Source: JBLIAZ01 sp047632015
Lineage (GTDB): Bacteria; Bacteroidota; Bacteroidia; Flavobacteriales_C; GCA-002722245
Reading direction: 5' to 3'
Length of the DNA stretch: 14,805 nt
Assembly (NCBI GenBank): GCA_047632015.1
Contig: JBLIBC010000035.1
Span: 1-14,805, forward strand
The translations under genes were made by a program, and so were the position numbers. Below are positions 1-6,569 of this stretch, piece by piece. Every line of letters starts with the position of its first letter. The first letter of the stretch is position 1. Below the pieces are notes generated by a model. It saw only the letters and a list, made by a program, of their open reading frames with translations. It had not been told where the DNA came from and ran no database searches.

Positions 1-147
1 TTTCAAAAATACTTAATCACGCAGGTAAAATTACTATTTTGCGAGGTGTAAAATGGTTAACTTATTAACAACCATATTTCGGTGATGAATCACGCTCGTA
101 TTAAACTAAGTAGCGTGAAGTTTGAATCGTAATGAGCAGCATTAAAG
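1..147 (+). other. Upstream leader, possible tail of a preceding gene
   Basis: No complete gene lies here. The frame beginning at base 3 stays open to a TAA at 66-68 and could be the last 21 residues of a plus-strand gene that starts outside the window. A second frame, open from base 1, stops at 49-51, so the assignment is uncertain. Downstream is a 7-bp inverted repeat, TCACGCT at 90-96 and AGCGTGA at 112-118, with a 15-base loop. It has no T-tract, so it is not a convincing terminator, but it lies 30 bases before the first start codon and could act in the leader. I found no good TAnnTTTG promoter here. Confidence 0.25.
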
Positions 148-1128
148 ATGAAGAGACGACTTAAAGTTTTAATGGCAATTTTTGTTTTATCAATTTTTGT
201 ATTCTTGTATTTGAACAGTAAAGACAGGGGTAATGTGTCAGAGGATGAAAGAGAAATTACAATTGATGACATTGGAGATGTTAGCAAAGTAACCATGCTG
301 TCTTCAAAAGGAAAGCAAATTGATTTAGAAATTAAAAAGGGTGAATGGTTTGCGAATGGCAATCAAGTTCGAGGAAAAAAAATAATTAAGCTCAAAAAAA
401 TAATTACGGAATTAAAAGTAAAAAAAAGGGTACCATCTTCGAGTGTTGACAGTATTTTAACGATGTTTGATCAGCATCATGTGTTGGTGAAATATTTAAA
501 TAATGATAAGGAATTAATTGCCTACAAAGTTATTGCACAAAGAATTAAAAAGAATGAAGTTTTGGTATTGAAATCCGGTTCTAAAACACCTTATTATGCT
601 CACGTGTTCGGTGAAGAGATTGATTTTAGCAGTTTGTTTACGACTGATGTTTCCGCTTGGAATTCCTTGGTGATAGCGGATTTTGCTGACATGAAAATCA
701 CGAAGGTTTGTACTGGTTATCCACTGGTAAAAGATTATCCGTTTTGCTTAACCGTAAAAGATAGTTTGATAAAGTTTGACAAGTCTACCGAGTCACTTGG
801 GATTATGGATTTGAAAAAGGCTGTTAATTACCTCCGAGCATTTAAGCTAATAAAAGCCAGTAGGGCGTATTCAAATCCAAAGGTAATCAGAGATTTAATT
901 GGAGATAAGGATCCGTTTTTTGAATTGGTAATTACGACCACAACTAGTAACATAAAATTACGCGGTTTCAAAAAGAAAAGTGGTTTGAATCAAGTCGATT
1001 TTAATGGTGATACATTGCGATTTGACAACGACCACTTCTATATAACTGCAAACAACAAACTTTATTTAATGGATTATTTTAGTTTTGAAGACCTAATTAA
1101 ATCGGGAAAGTATTTTGTAAATGAGTAA
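148..1128 (+). CDS. Membrane-anchored DUF4340-like protein
   Basis: This is a 326-residue protein with a basic N-terminus and one hydrophobic segment (about residues 6-23), so it is probably anchored in the inner membrane or exported with an uncleaved anchor. The rest is soluble and rich in Lys and beta-prone residues. The pattern after the anchor fits my recollection of Bacteroidota DUF4340 proteins: a short acidic segment (EREITIDDIGDVSKV), then a KGEWFANG strand near residues 65-72, a lysine-rich helix, a 'PYYAHVFG' segment and a 'WNSLVIADF' segment near 175. DUF4340 has no established biochemical role; some members accompany gliding or ABC-type GldG-like proteins. The match is by pattern only and the sequence is diverged. 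The ATG at 148 is chosen because the anchor follows directly; an ATG at 132 is out of frame and stops after 10 codons. The last codons overlap the next gene by 8 bases, which implies co-transcription. Confidence 0.7.
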   Translation: MKRRLKVLMAIFVLSIFVFLYLNSKDRGNVSEDEREITIDDIGDVSKVTMLSSKGKQIDLEIKKGEWFANGNQVRGKKIIKLKKIITELKVKKRVPSSSVDSILTMFDQHHVLVKYLNNDKELIAYKVIAQRIKKNEVLVLKSGSKTPYYAHVFGEEIDFSSLFTTDVSAWNSLVIADFADMKITKVCTGYPLVKDYPFCLTVKDSLIKFDKSTESLGIMDLKKAVNYLRAFKLIKASRAYSNPKVIRDLIGDKDPFFELVITTTTSNIKLRGFKKKSGLNQVDFNGDTLRFDNDHFYITANNKLYLMDYFSFEDLIKSGKYFVNE

Positions 1129-2239
1129 ATTAAGTATTGCATTTTTATCTGTTTTTTATCCTTTCAGAGGTGGGATTGCTCAGTTTAATAACGAGTTATT
1201 CACTTCATTGAAAGAGGATAGCGCGGTGTCGGCTTACAATTTTACTAAACAGTACCCTGCAATTCTTTTCCCTGGGAAAACTCAGTTAGTTGATAAGCAA
1301 GATCCTGACCCCAGCATCAATGCTACTGCTGTACTAAATAGTGTTAATCCCTTAAGTTATTTAGCCACTTCCAAATTGATTAACAAACAAAATCCGGATG
1401 TGATGATTACTTCCTATTGGATGCCTTTTTTTGCACCAGCATTGGGGAAATCTATAAGCGGAGTCAAAGCCAAGAAGGTAGCCTTGTTACACAATGTTAT
1501 TCCACATGAAAAAAGGTTTTTTGACGATGCATTTAATAAGTATTACTTGTCAAAAAATAACGCGTTTATCGTGTTGAGTGATACGGTTAAAAATCAGTTG
1601 TTAAGCTATATTCCTGACGCCAAATACATTCAAATTCCTCATCCAGTATATAGTCATTTTGGTAAGATTTTAGATAAGTCCGATTCTAAAATTTCTTTGG
1701 GAATAAACCCAGAGCGGAAAGTGGTTCTGTTTTTTGGATTTATCAGGAAATACAAAGGGCTAGATTTATTAATTGAAGCACTTTCAACATACGATGATAA
1801 TTTTACATTGCTTATTGCCGGGGAAAGTTACGAAAATGAAGGAGAATTAACCGAGCAATTAGCTGCTGCAGGAATTGAAGGGGAAAAACTTTGTAAATGT
1901 GTGAAGTACATTCCTGATGATGAAGTGAAATTGTATTTTTCAGCGAGTGATGTTTGTGTGTTGCCATACAGGACGGCTACACAAAGTGGAATTGCAGCTA
2001 TTGCCAAGCATTTTGAGGTGCCTATGGTTGTTACTCCTGTTGGGGAACTTCCGAATGAGGTAAATCATGACCATGATGGAATTGTATGTGATGATGTTAG
2101 TCCACAAAGTGTCAAGCAGGGAATCATTAAAGCTGTAGCTAATCAGGTAGCGTTTCAAGAGTACACCAGGAAGGATAACAAGGAAAACACTTTCGGAAAT
2201 TTTGGCAAAAAGGTCTTGGAATTTATCAATACTTTATAA
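1121..2239 (+). CDS. Glycosyltransferase family 4 (GT-B fold)
   Basis: This 372-residue protein has the normal length and two-domain layout of a GT-B glycosyltransferase. The N-terminal Rossmann-like half begins LSIAFLSVFYPFRGGIAQF, with the glycine-rich acceptor loop typical of GT4 enzymes. It also contains a 'LLHNVIPHE' strand near residue 124. The C-terminal half carries the nucleotide-sugar site: FFGFIRKYKGLDLLIEAL near 203-220, a 'YIPDDEVKLYFSASDVCVLPY' region near 266-287, and TATQSGIAAIAKHFEVPMVV near 289-308. The last motif replaces the usual E-x7-E but follows a recognisable subfamily pattern (SATQSG...AYHF..P). It probably transfers a sugar from a nucleotide donor to a lipid-linked or surface glycan in the cytoplasm; donor and acceptor cannot be read from sequence. 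The start lies inside the end of the preceding gene, and the aminotransferase begins 12 bases after its stop, so the three genes look like one operon. Confidence 0.88.
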   Translation: MSKLSIAFLSVFYPFRGGIAQFNNELFTSLKEDSAVSAYNFTKQYPAILFPGKTQLVDKQDPDPSINATAVLNSVNPLSYLATSKLINKQNPDVMITSYWMPFFAPALGKSISGVKAKKVALLHNVIPHEKRFFDDAFNKYYLSKNNAFIVLSDTVKNQLLSYIPDAKYIQIPHPVYSHFGKILDKSDSKISLGINPERKVVLFFGFIRKYKGLDLLIEALSTYDDNFTLLIAGESYENEGELTEQLAAAGIEGEKLCKCVKYIPDDEVKLYFSASDVCVLPYRTATQSGIAAIAKHFEVPMVVTPVGELPNEVNHDHDGIVCDDVSPQSVKQGIIKAVANQVAFQEYTRKDNKENTFGNFGKKVLEFINTL

Positions 2240-2251
2240 AATTACTTTCAG

Positions 2252-3394
2252 ATGAATATTATTTCAAAACTGCCTAACGCAGAGACTTCGATATTTCCAG
2301 TAATGACTGGCCTTGCTAACAAGCATGGTGCTATTAATTTGGCTCAAGGATTTCCTGGGTTTGGTGCTGACCCTAAGTTATTGTCGTTAATTAATGATTA
2401 CACCAACAGGGGGTTCAACCAATATGCTCCACTAACAGGGGTGATGAGGCTTAAAGAAAGCTTGTCTGAAAAGGCTGTAAAAGTAGGAGGGAGGTACTAT
2501 CATCCTGAAAGTGAAATATGCATCACTGCAGGCGCTACACAAGCAATAAACACCGCTATTACTGCTGTAGTCAATGAAGGTGATGAAGTGATTATCATTG
2601 ATCCGTCTTACGATTGTTACGAACCAGCAGTGTTGTTAAATAAAGGTATGCCAGTGAGGTCGGCCTTGAAAAAGAACACTTACGAAGTGGATTGGGAGGA
2701 CGTTAAAAGCAAGGTTAATCCAAAAACAAAGGTAATAATGATTAACTCTCCACATAATCCTACGGGAAGCGTTTGGAGTCAAAATGACATTGATACATTA
2801 GTGAACTTGGTTAAAGGAACAGATATTTTAATTATTTCAGACGAAGTGTATGAGCATTTGGTTTTTGATGGTAAAAAGCATTTAAGTATTTGCAATGTCC
2901 CTGAACTTGTTGAAAGGTCATTTGTGGTTTATTCTTTTGGAAAAACTTACCACTTAACAGGGTGGCGAGCAGGGTATGTACTAGCTCCTAAGTTTTTGAT
3001 GGATGAGTTTGTCAAGTGTCACCAGTTTCAAATTTACGCAGTGAATACACCCATACAACATGCAATTGCTGATTATTCGCAGGACGAAAACACACATTTA
3101 TCTTTAAATGAACTGTTTCAATCCAAACGAGATTTCTTTTTAAATTGTGTAAAAGGAAGTCGCTTTGATGCATTAATTCCCAGCGGAACTTATTTCGCTT
3201 TACTGAACTATGCCAATATCACGGATGAAAACGACCGGTTATTTGCTGACAGGTTAACAATAGAATATGGTGTAGCGTCGATTCCAATCTCTGTTTTTTT
3301 CAAAGACAAACGCCAAGATCAAGTATTAAGGTTTTGCTTTGCTAAAGAAAATGAAGAGTTGGAGCGAGCTGCTGAAAAGTTGATAAAAGTTTAA
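2252..3394 (+). CDS. ybdL: PLP-dependent methionine aminotransferase, YbdL type
   Basis: This 380-residue class I/II (fold type I) aminotransferase closely follows the pattern of E. coli YbdL, which transfers the amino group of methionine and some aromatic amino acids to 2-oxo acids. Visible landmarks are INLAQGFPGF near residue 30, NQYAPLTGVMRL near 55, ITAGATQAI (cofactor phosphate loop) near 92, NSPHNPTG with the conserved Asn near 170, ISDEVYEHLVFDG with the Asp that pairs with the pyridine nitrogen, and SFGKTYHLTGWRAGY. In the last motif Lys231 should form the Schiff base with PLP. Arg360 in LRFCFAK is the expected carboxylate-binding arginine. The enzyme is cytoplasmic and complete. It is probably the third gene of an operon with the DUF4340-like and glycosyltransferase genes, a pairing with no obvious functional logic. 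A kynurenine or glutamine transaminase K-like activity is possible, since these families are close. Confidence 0.92.
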   Translation: MNIISKLPNAETSIFPVMTGLANKHGAINLAQGFPGFGADPKLLSLINDYTNRGFNQYAPLTGVMRLKESLSEKAVKVGGRYYHPESEICITAGATQAINTAITAVVNEGDEVIIIDPSYDCYEPAVLLNKGMPVRSALKKNTYEVDWEDVKSKVNPKTKVIMINSPHNPTGSVWSQNDIDTLVNLVKGTDILIISDEVYEHLVFDGKKHLSICNVPELVERSFVVYSFGKTYHLTGWRAGYVLAPKFLMDEFVKCHQFQIYAVNTPIQHAIADYSQDENTHLSLNELFQSKRDFFLNCVKGSRFDALIPSGTYFALLNYANITDENDRLFADRLTIEYGVASIPISVFFKDKRQDQVLRFCFAKENEELERAAEKLIKV

Positions 3395-3409
3395 CAATCA
3401 GCAAAGCCC

Positions 3410-4351
3410 TTAAACTACTTTCCTAAGCGCTTCCACCAATTTTGGAACTACTTCAAAAGCATCACCTACAATACCATAATCAGCTGCCTTGAAAAACGGA
3501 GCTTCTGAATCGGTATTTATCACTACAATTTTTTTGGAAGAACTCACTCCAGCTAAATGCTGAATTGCTCCAGAAATACCAATAGCAAAATACAAATTAG
3601 GTGAAATTGTAATTCCTGTTTGCCCTACATGCTCATGATGTGGTCTCCAGTCAGCATCTGAAACAGGTTTTGAACAAGCAGTTGCCGCACCTAATACAGT
3701 TGCTAAGTCTTCAATCATACCCCAGTTTTCAGGAGCTTTCAATCCTCTTCCAGCTGATACTACTATTTCTGCGTCAGACAATGACAATTTAGTCGTGTCT
3801 CTGTTGTACGAAACATGTTGTAAAGTACTATCAGAGGATGGCGTTCCGTCCTCAGTAATGTTTACTTCAGCAGTATTTTCCTTTAGTCCAAATGAGTTGG
3901 CGGCTACTGCGATCACGTTTTTGTCTTTAGTCATTTGAACATTAACAAACGCTTTTCCTGAAAACGCTTTCTTTTTAACTGCATTGGACACTGGCAGTTC
4001 AACAGCTTCAGTCACTAATCCAGCTCCTAACTTTACAGCTAGTCTTGGGCCAATTCCTTTTCCTTGCCATGAGTTAGCCAATACCACAGTTGTAATTCCT
4101 TTGCTTGATGAAATTTCACTTAATTGTGATGCCGCAGACTGATGGTTTACCTTGTCTCCAGATAATTTTATTACTTCGGATAATCCGTGATTACCAACCA
4201 CATTTAGTTCTTCGTTTGAAATTTCACCTATTGAAACACCTATAACCGATGAACCTGCAGCTTTTGCTAATTCAACAGCATAGCTGACAGCCTCTAAAGT
4301 TCCTTTTTTTAATTTTCCTTCTGTGTTCTCTATATATACTAATACTGACAT
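3410..4351 (-). CDS. etfA: Electron transfer flavoprotein subunit alpha
   Basis: This 313-residue protein is the FAD-binding subunit of the ETF heterodimer, which accepts electrons from acyl-CoA and other dehydrogenases and passes them to the quinone pool through ETF:quinone oxidoreductase. The N-terminal half is the ETF fold (MSVLVYIENTEGKLKKGTLE...). The C-terminal FAD domain starts near residue 195 with VSAGRGLKAPENWGMIEDLA. It continues through ACSKPVSDADWRPHHEHVGQTG, where the GQTG contacts the flavin. The diagnostic ETF-alpha signature LYFAIGISGAIQHLAG follows near 251-266, then KKIVVINTDSEAPFF. All flavin-contact motifs are present and the length is normal. It lies 42 bases downstream of etfB on the same strand, so the pair is an operon in the usual Bacteroidota order. 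Its stop is only 15 bases from the stop of the convergent aminotransferase gene. Confidence 0.97.
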   Translation of the reverse strand: MSVLVYIENTEGKLKKGTLEAVSYAVELAKAAGSSVIGVSIGEISNEELNVVGNHGLSEVIKLSGDKVNHQSAASQLSEISSSKGITTVVLANSWQGKGIGPRLAVKLGAGLVTEAVELPVSNAVKKKAFSGKAFVNVQMTKDKNVIAVAANSFGLKENTAEVNITEDGTPSSDSTLQHVSYNRDTTKLSLSDAEIVVSAGRGLKAPENWGMIEDLATVLGAATACSKPVSDADWRPHHEHVGQTGITISPNLYFAIGISGAIQHLAGVSSSKKIVVINTDSEAPFFKAADYGIVGDAFEVVPKLVEALRKVV

Positions 4352-4393
4352 GTTTTTTAATTTTAAAGTGGATGATTGATTTGATACTTGAAC

Positions 4394-5140
4394 CTAAATT
4401 ACCTTAGCTTCATTTTGTAATAAATCGACTAGTTTGTCTACGTCCGATGCATCAATCATGGTGCACCCAGCTTTAGCCACTGGAAGTTCGTGTTTAATTA
4501 TTGTTTGACTAGAGTCACTTGAGGTGGAGGCTTCAACCAACAAAGGTTTGCTTCTGGACATCATGATTCCTCTCATGTTTGGAATACGTAATTCATTTTC
4601 TTGAACCAATCCTTTTTGCGATCCTATAACCATTGGTAAACTTGCTTTGACGCTTTCTTTCCCTCCATCAATTAAAGTTTCCATATCGGCATCGCTTCCA
4701 TTAATTGAAAAACTCACACAAGGAGAAACTGATGGGATACTTAACAACTCCCCAAGTAAATGCGGAACCATTCCACCATTGTAATCAATAGATTCACGAC
4801 CAGCGATAATTAAATCGTACGCTTTGTCTTTGGCAAAATTTGCAATTTCATTAGCTACATGAATTCCATCAACTGGTGTAGTGTCTATTCTAACAGCGTC
4901 ATCGGCTCCAATTGCCAATGCTTTTCTAATCACCGGGTCATTCGTAGCAGGTCCAACATTTATTACTGTGACCGATCCTCCTCCAGATTCTTTTAATTGT
5001 AGCGCCTTTGTTAACCCAAACTCGTCATAAGGGTTAATGATAAATTGCACACCTTCCGTATTAAATTGAGTGTCGTTGTCCGTGAATTTAATTTTTGTGG
5101 TGGTATCTGGAACGCTGCTAATGCAAACAAGTATTTTCAT
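4394..5140 (-). CDS. etfB: Electron transfer flavoprotein subunit beta
   Basis: This 248-residue protein is the AMP-binding partner of EtfA. It opens with MKILVCISSVPDTTTKIKF, the usual start of the family. It contains the 'INPYDEFGLTKALQLKE' helix (about 35-51), the 'VINVGPATNDPVIRKALAIG' strand-loop (about 59-78), GADDAVRID, and 'IIAGRESIDYNGGMVPHLLG', which lines the AMP site. The ETF-beta signature region 'NELRIPNMRGIMMSRSKPL' lies near 180-198. The C-terminal part is the arm that wraps around the alpha subunit. The protein is complete, cytoplasmic and of normal length. It is the promoter-proximal gene of the etfBA operon, transcribed away from pdhB across a 166-base gap. In Bacteroidota, etfBA next to the pyruvate dehydrogenase beta gene is, as far as I recall, a recurrent arrangement. 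Confidence 0.97.
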   Translation of the reverse strand: MKILVCISSVPDTTTKIKFTDNDTQFNTEGVQFIINPYDEFGLTKALQLKESGGGSVTVINVGPATNDPVIRKALAIGADDAVRIDTTPVDGIHVANEIANFAKDKAYDLIIAGRESIDYNGGMVPHLLGELLSIPSVSPCVSFSINGSDADMETLIDGGKESVKASLPMVIGSQKGLVQENELRIPNMRGIMMSRSKPLLVEASTSSDSSQTIIKHELPVAKAGCTMIDASDVDKLVDLLQNEAKVI

Positions 5141-5306
5141 AGTAATGTAGTTTAAGGGTCATTTTAAATGTACTCCTAATTTATGTAACGTAACTGTTTC
5201 AAAAAAAGTTATAGCAATGTTTATTTTTTTTTTGTGAATTTAATAAGGGCATGTACGCAACTCTCCTATAAATTCTTATTTTTGTTCAATTCAAAATAAA
5301 AAAATT
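5141..5306. promoter_or_regulatory. Divergent etfB / pdhB intergenic region
   Basis: This 166-base AT-rich gap must hold the promoters of both the etfBA operon (leftward) and pdhB (rightward). Towards pdhB, TATTTTTG at 5277-5284 matches the Bacteroidota -7 consensus TAnnTTTG exactly, 22 bases before the ATG at 5307. No clear TTG -33 element is present at the expected distance. Towards etfB, the minus strand has a TAACTTTT-like element at about 5203-5212, a weaker match. A T-rich run (5221-5233) lies between. The leader before pdhB is A-rich with no Shine-Dalgarno sequence, as is usual in this phylum. Only the pdhB -7 element is a reasonably firm call. Confidence 0.45.
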
Positions 5307-6287
5307 ATGAGAGTAATTCAGTTTAGAGAAGCTTTAAGAGAAGCAATGCAGGAGGAAATGAGGGCGGATGAAAACGTTTTTGTGATGGGTGAAGAAGTCG
5401 CAGAGTACAATGGTGCGTACAAAGTAACGCAGGGGATGTTGGATGAGTTTGGAGAAAAACGTGTGATAGATACACCAATAGCTGAGTTAGGTTTTACAGG
5501 AATAGGAATAGGAGCAGCGTCTAACGGATTAAGACCAATTATAGAATTAATGACATTCAACTTTTCCTTAGTTGCAATTGATCAAATAATTAACAATGCT
5601 GCAAAAATGAAATTGATGAGTGGTGGGCAATTTGGTGCACCAATCGTTTTTAGAGGGCCAACTGCTGCGGCAGGTCAATTGGGAGCTCAGCATTCACAAG
5701 CTTTTGATAATTGGTTCGCAAATACTCCTGGATTAAAAGTAGTGGTTCCATCGGAGCCATATGACGCTAAAGGATTACTTAAAAGTGCTATCCGTGATAA
5801 CGATCCAGTTATTTTCATGGAAAGTGAGCAAATGTATGGTGATAAAGGTGAAGTTCCAGAGGGAGAATATTTATTGCCACTTGGAGTTGCTGCTGTCAAG
5901 AAAAAAGGAACTGATGTAACGATTGTCACTTTTGGTAAAGTTTATCACAAAGTGGTAGAGGCTGCTACAGAATTGGAAAAAGACGGAATTAGTGTAGAAA
6001 TAATAGATTTAAGAACTATTCGTCCAATTGATTATGCGACAATCATGGAGTCAATCAAAAAAACGAACAGATTAGTAGTGGTAGAGGAAGCTTGGCCTTT
6101 GTCGTCAATTTCTACTGAAATTGCATATAAGGTACAAAGAGAAGCGTTCGATTATTTAGACGCTCCTATTGAAAGAGTAACTTACAGAGATGTGCCAATG
6201 TCTTACGCAGCTAATTTAGTTGAAGCAACAATGCCAAATGTAGGTAGAATCATTAAAGCAGTTAAGGCCGTTTGTTATAAGGCTTAG
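5307..6287 (+). CDS. pdhB: Pyruvate dehydrogenase E1 component subunit beta
   Basis: This 326-residue protein is the beta chain of the alpha2beta2 thiamine-diphosphate E1 enzyme, which decarboxylates pyruvate and transfers the acetyl group to the lipoyl domain of E2. The N-terminal pyrimidine-binding domain shows GEEVAEYNGAYKVTQGML, then DTPIAELGFTGIGIG with Glu60, the residue expected to activate the cofactor. PIIELMTFNFSLVAIDQI and the HSQ loop with His129 follow. The C-terminal transketolase domain starts near residue 195 with TIVTFGKVYHKVVEAA and includes EIIDLRTIRPID and VVVEEAWPLSS. Length and motifs match the beta subunit of PDH rather than of branched-chain dehydrogenases, although these are close relatives. 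No E1 alpha, E2 or E3 gene is in the window, so the partners must be encoded elsewhere. The TAG stop sits at the very edge of an inverted-repeat element. Confidence 0.95.
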   Translation: MRVIQFREALREAMQEEMRADENVFVMGEEVAEYNGAYKVTQGMLDEFGEKRVIDTPIAELGFTGIGIGAASNGLRPIIELMTFNFSLVAIDQIINNAAKMKLMSGGQFGAPIVFRGPTAAAGQLGAQHSQAFDNWFANTPGLKVVVPSEPYDAKGLLKSAIRDNDPVIFMESEQMYGDKGEVPEGEYLLPLGVAAVKKKGTDVTIVTFGKVYHKVVEAATELEKDGISVEIIDLRTIRPIDYATIMESIKKTNRLVVVEEAWPLSSISTEIAYKVQREAFDYLDAPIERVTYRDVPMSYAANLVEATMPNVGRIIKAVKAVCYKA

Positions 6288-6569
6288 TTAGCCCCCTCTA
6301 ACTCCCCCGAAAGGGGAGGACTGCAGGACGTGACATTTTAGTTGTCCTTTCAGTTGTTCTTTGGTTCGATTAACAGAAATCACTATCTTAAGTCTAGCAC
6401 TACATAAAAACATGCTAAAGCGTATGTGTACAAAAAAAGAGCGACTGATAAGTCGCTCTTTTTTTGTAATGAATAGTTCAGCCTTTTTGTGATTTTAACT
6501 AAAACTTCAAAGTCAAAACTTCACGTCATGCAATTCTCCCCCTTGGGGGAGTTAGAGGGGGCTTACTAA
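6284..6569. repeat. MITE-like or paired-REP inverted-repeat element
   Basis: The whole gap between the convergent genes pdhB and the beta-helix gene is framed by inverted arms at 6290-6339 and 6515-6563. The first 19 bases of each arm are identical (AGCCCCCTCTAACTCCCCC). By hand alignment the arms share 43 of 49 positions with one single-base gap. Each arm holds its own hairpin: CTCCCC at 6302-6307 with GGGGAG at 6313-6318, and CTCCCCC at 6536-6542 with GGGGGAG at 6545-6551. The symmetry extends outward as TTAGT over both stop codons, each TAG being two bases from the arm. The interior has no open frame of note but contains a terminator. Short intergenic repeats rich in CCCCC...GGGGG are, from memory, common in Bacteroidota genomes. 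Whether this is one mobile unit or two separate REP-like copies cannot be decided here. I see no clear target-site duplication. Confidence 0.8.
6432..6465. terminator. Bidirectional intrinsic terminator
   Basis: A perfect 15-bp inverted repeat (AAAAAAAGAGCGACT at 6432-6446 and its complement at 6451-6465) encloses a GATA loop. The GC-rich core is GAGCGACT/AGTCGCTC, and the flanking A7 and T7 give a U-tract on either strand. It lies between two convergent genes, 144 bases beyond the stop of pdhB and 100 bases beyond the stop of the beta-helix gene, so it can serve both transcripts. Confidence 0.9.

Noticed and set aside
90..362. Minus-strand 90-codon frame across the first gene's start
   Set aside because: It is antisense to the membrane anchor region of the DUF4340-like gene, whose overlap with the glycosyltransferase gene and pattern support the plus strand.
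1985..2045. Apparent loss of the E-x7-E motif in the glycosyltransferase
   Set aside because: TATQSG...AKHFEVP follows a recurring subfamily pattern (SATQSG...AYHF..P), so it is normal variation and not evidence of an inactive enzyme.
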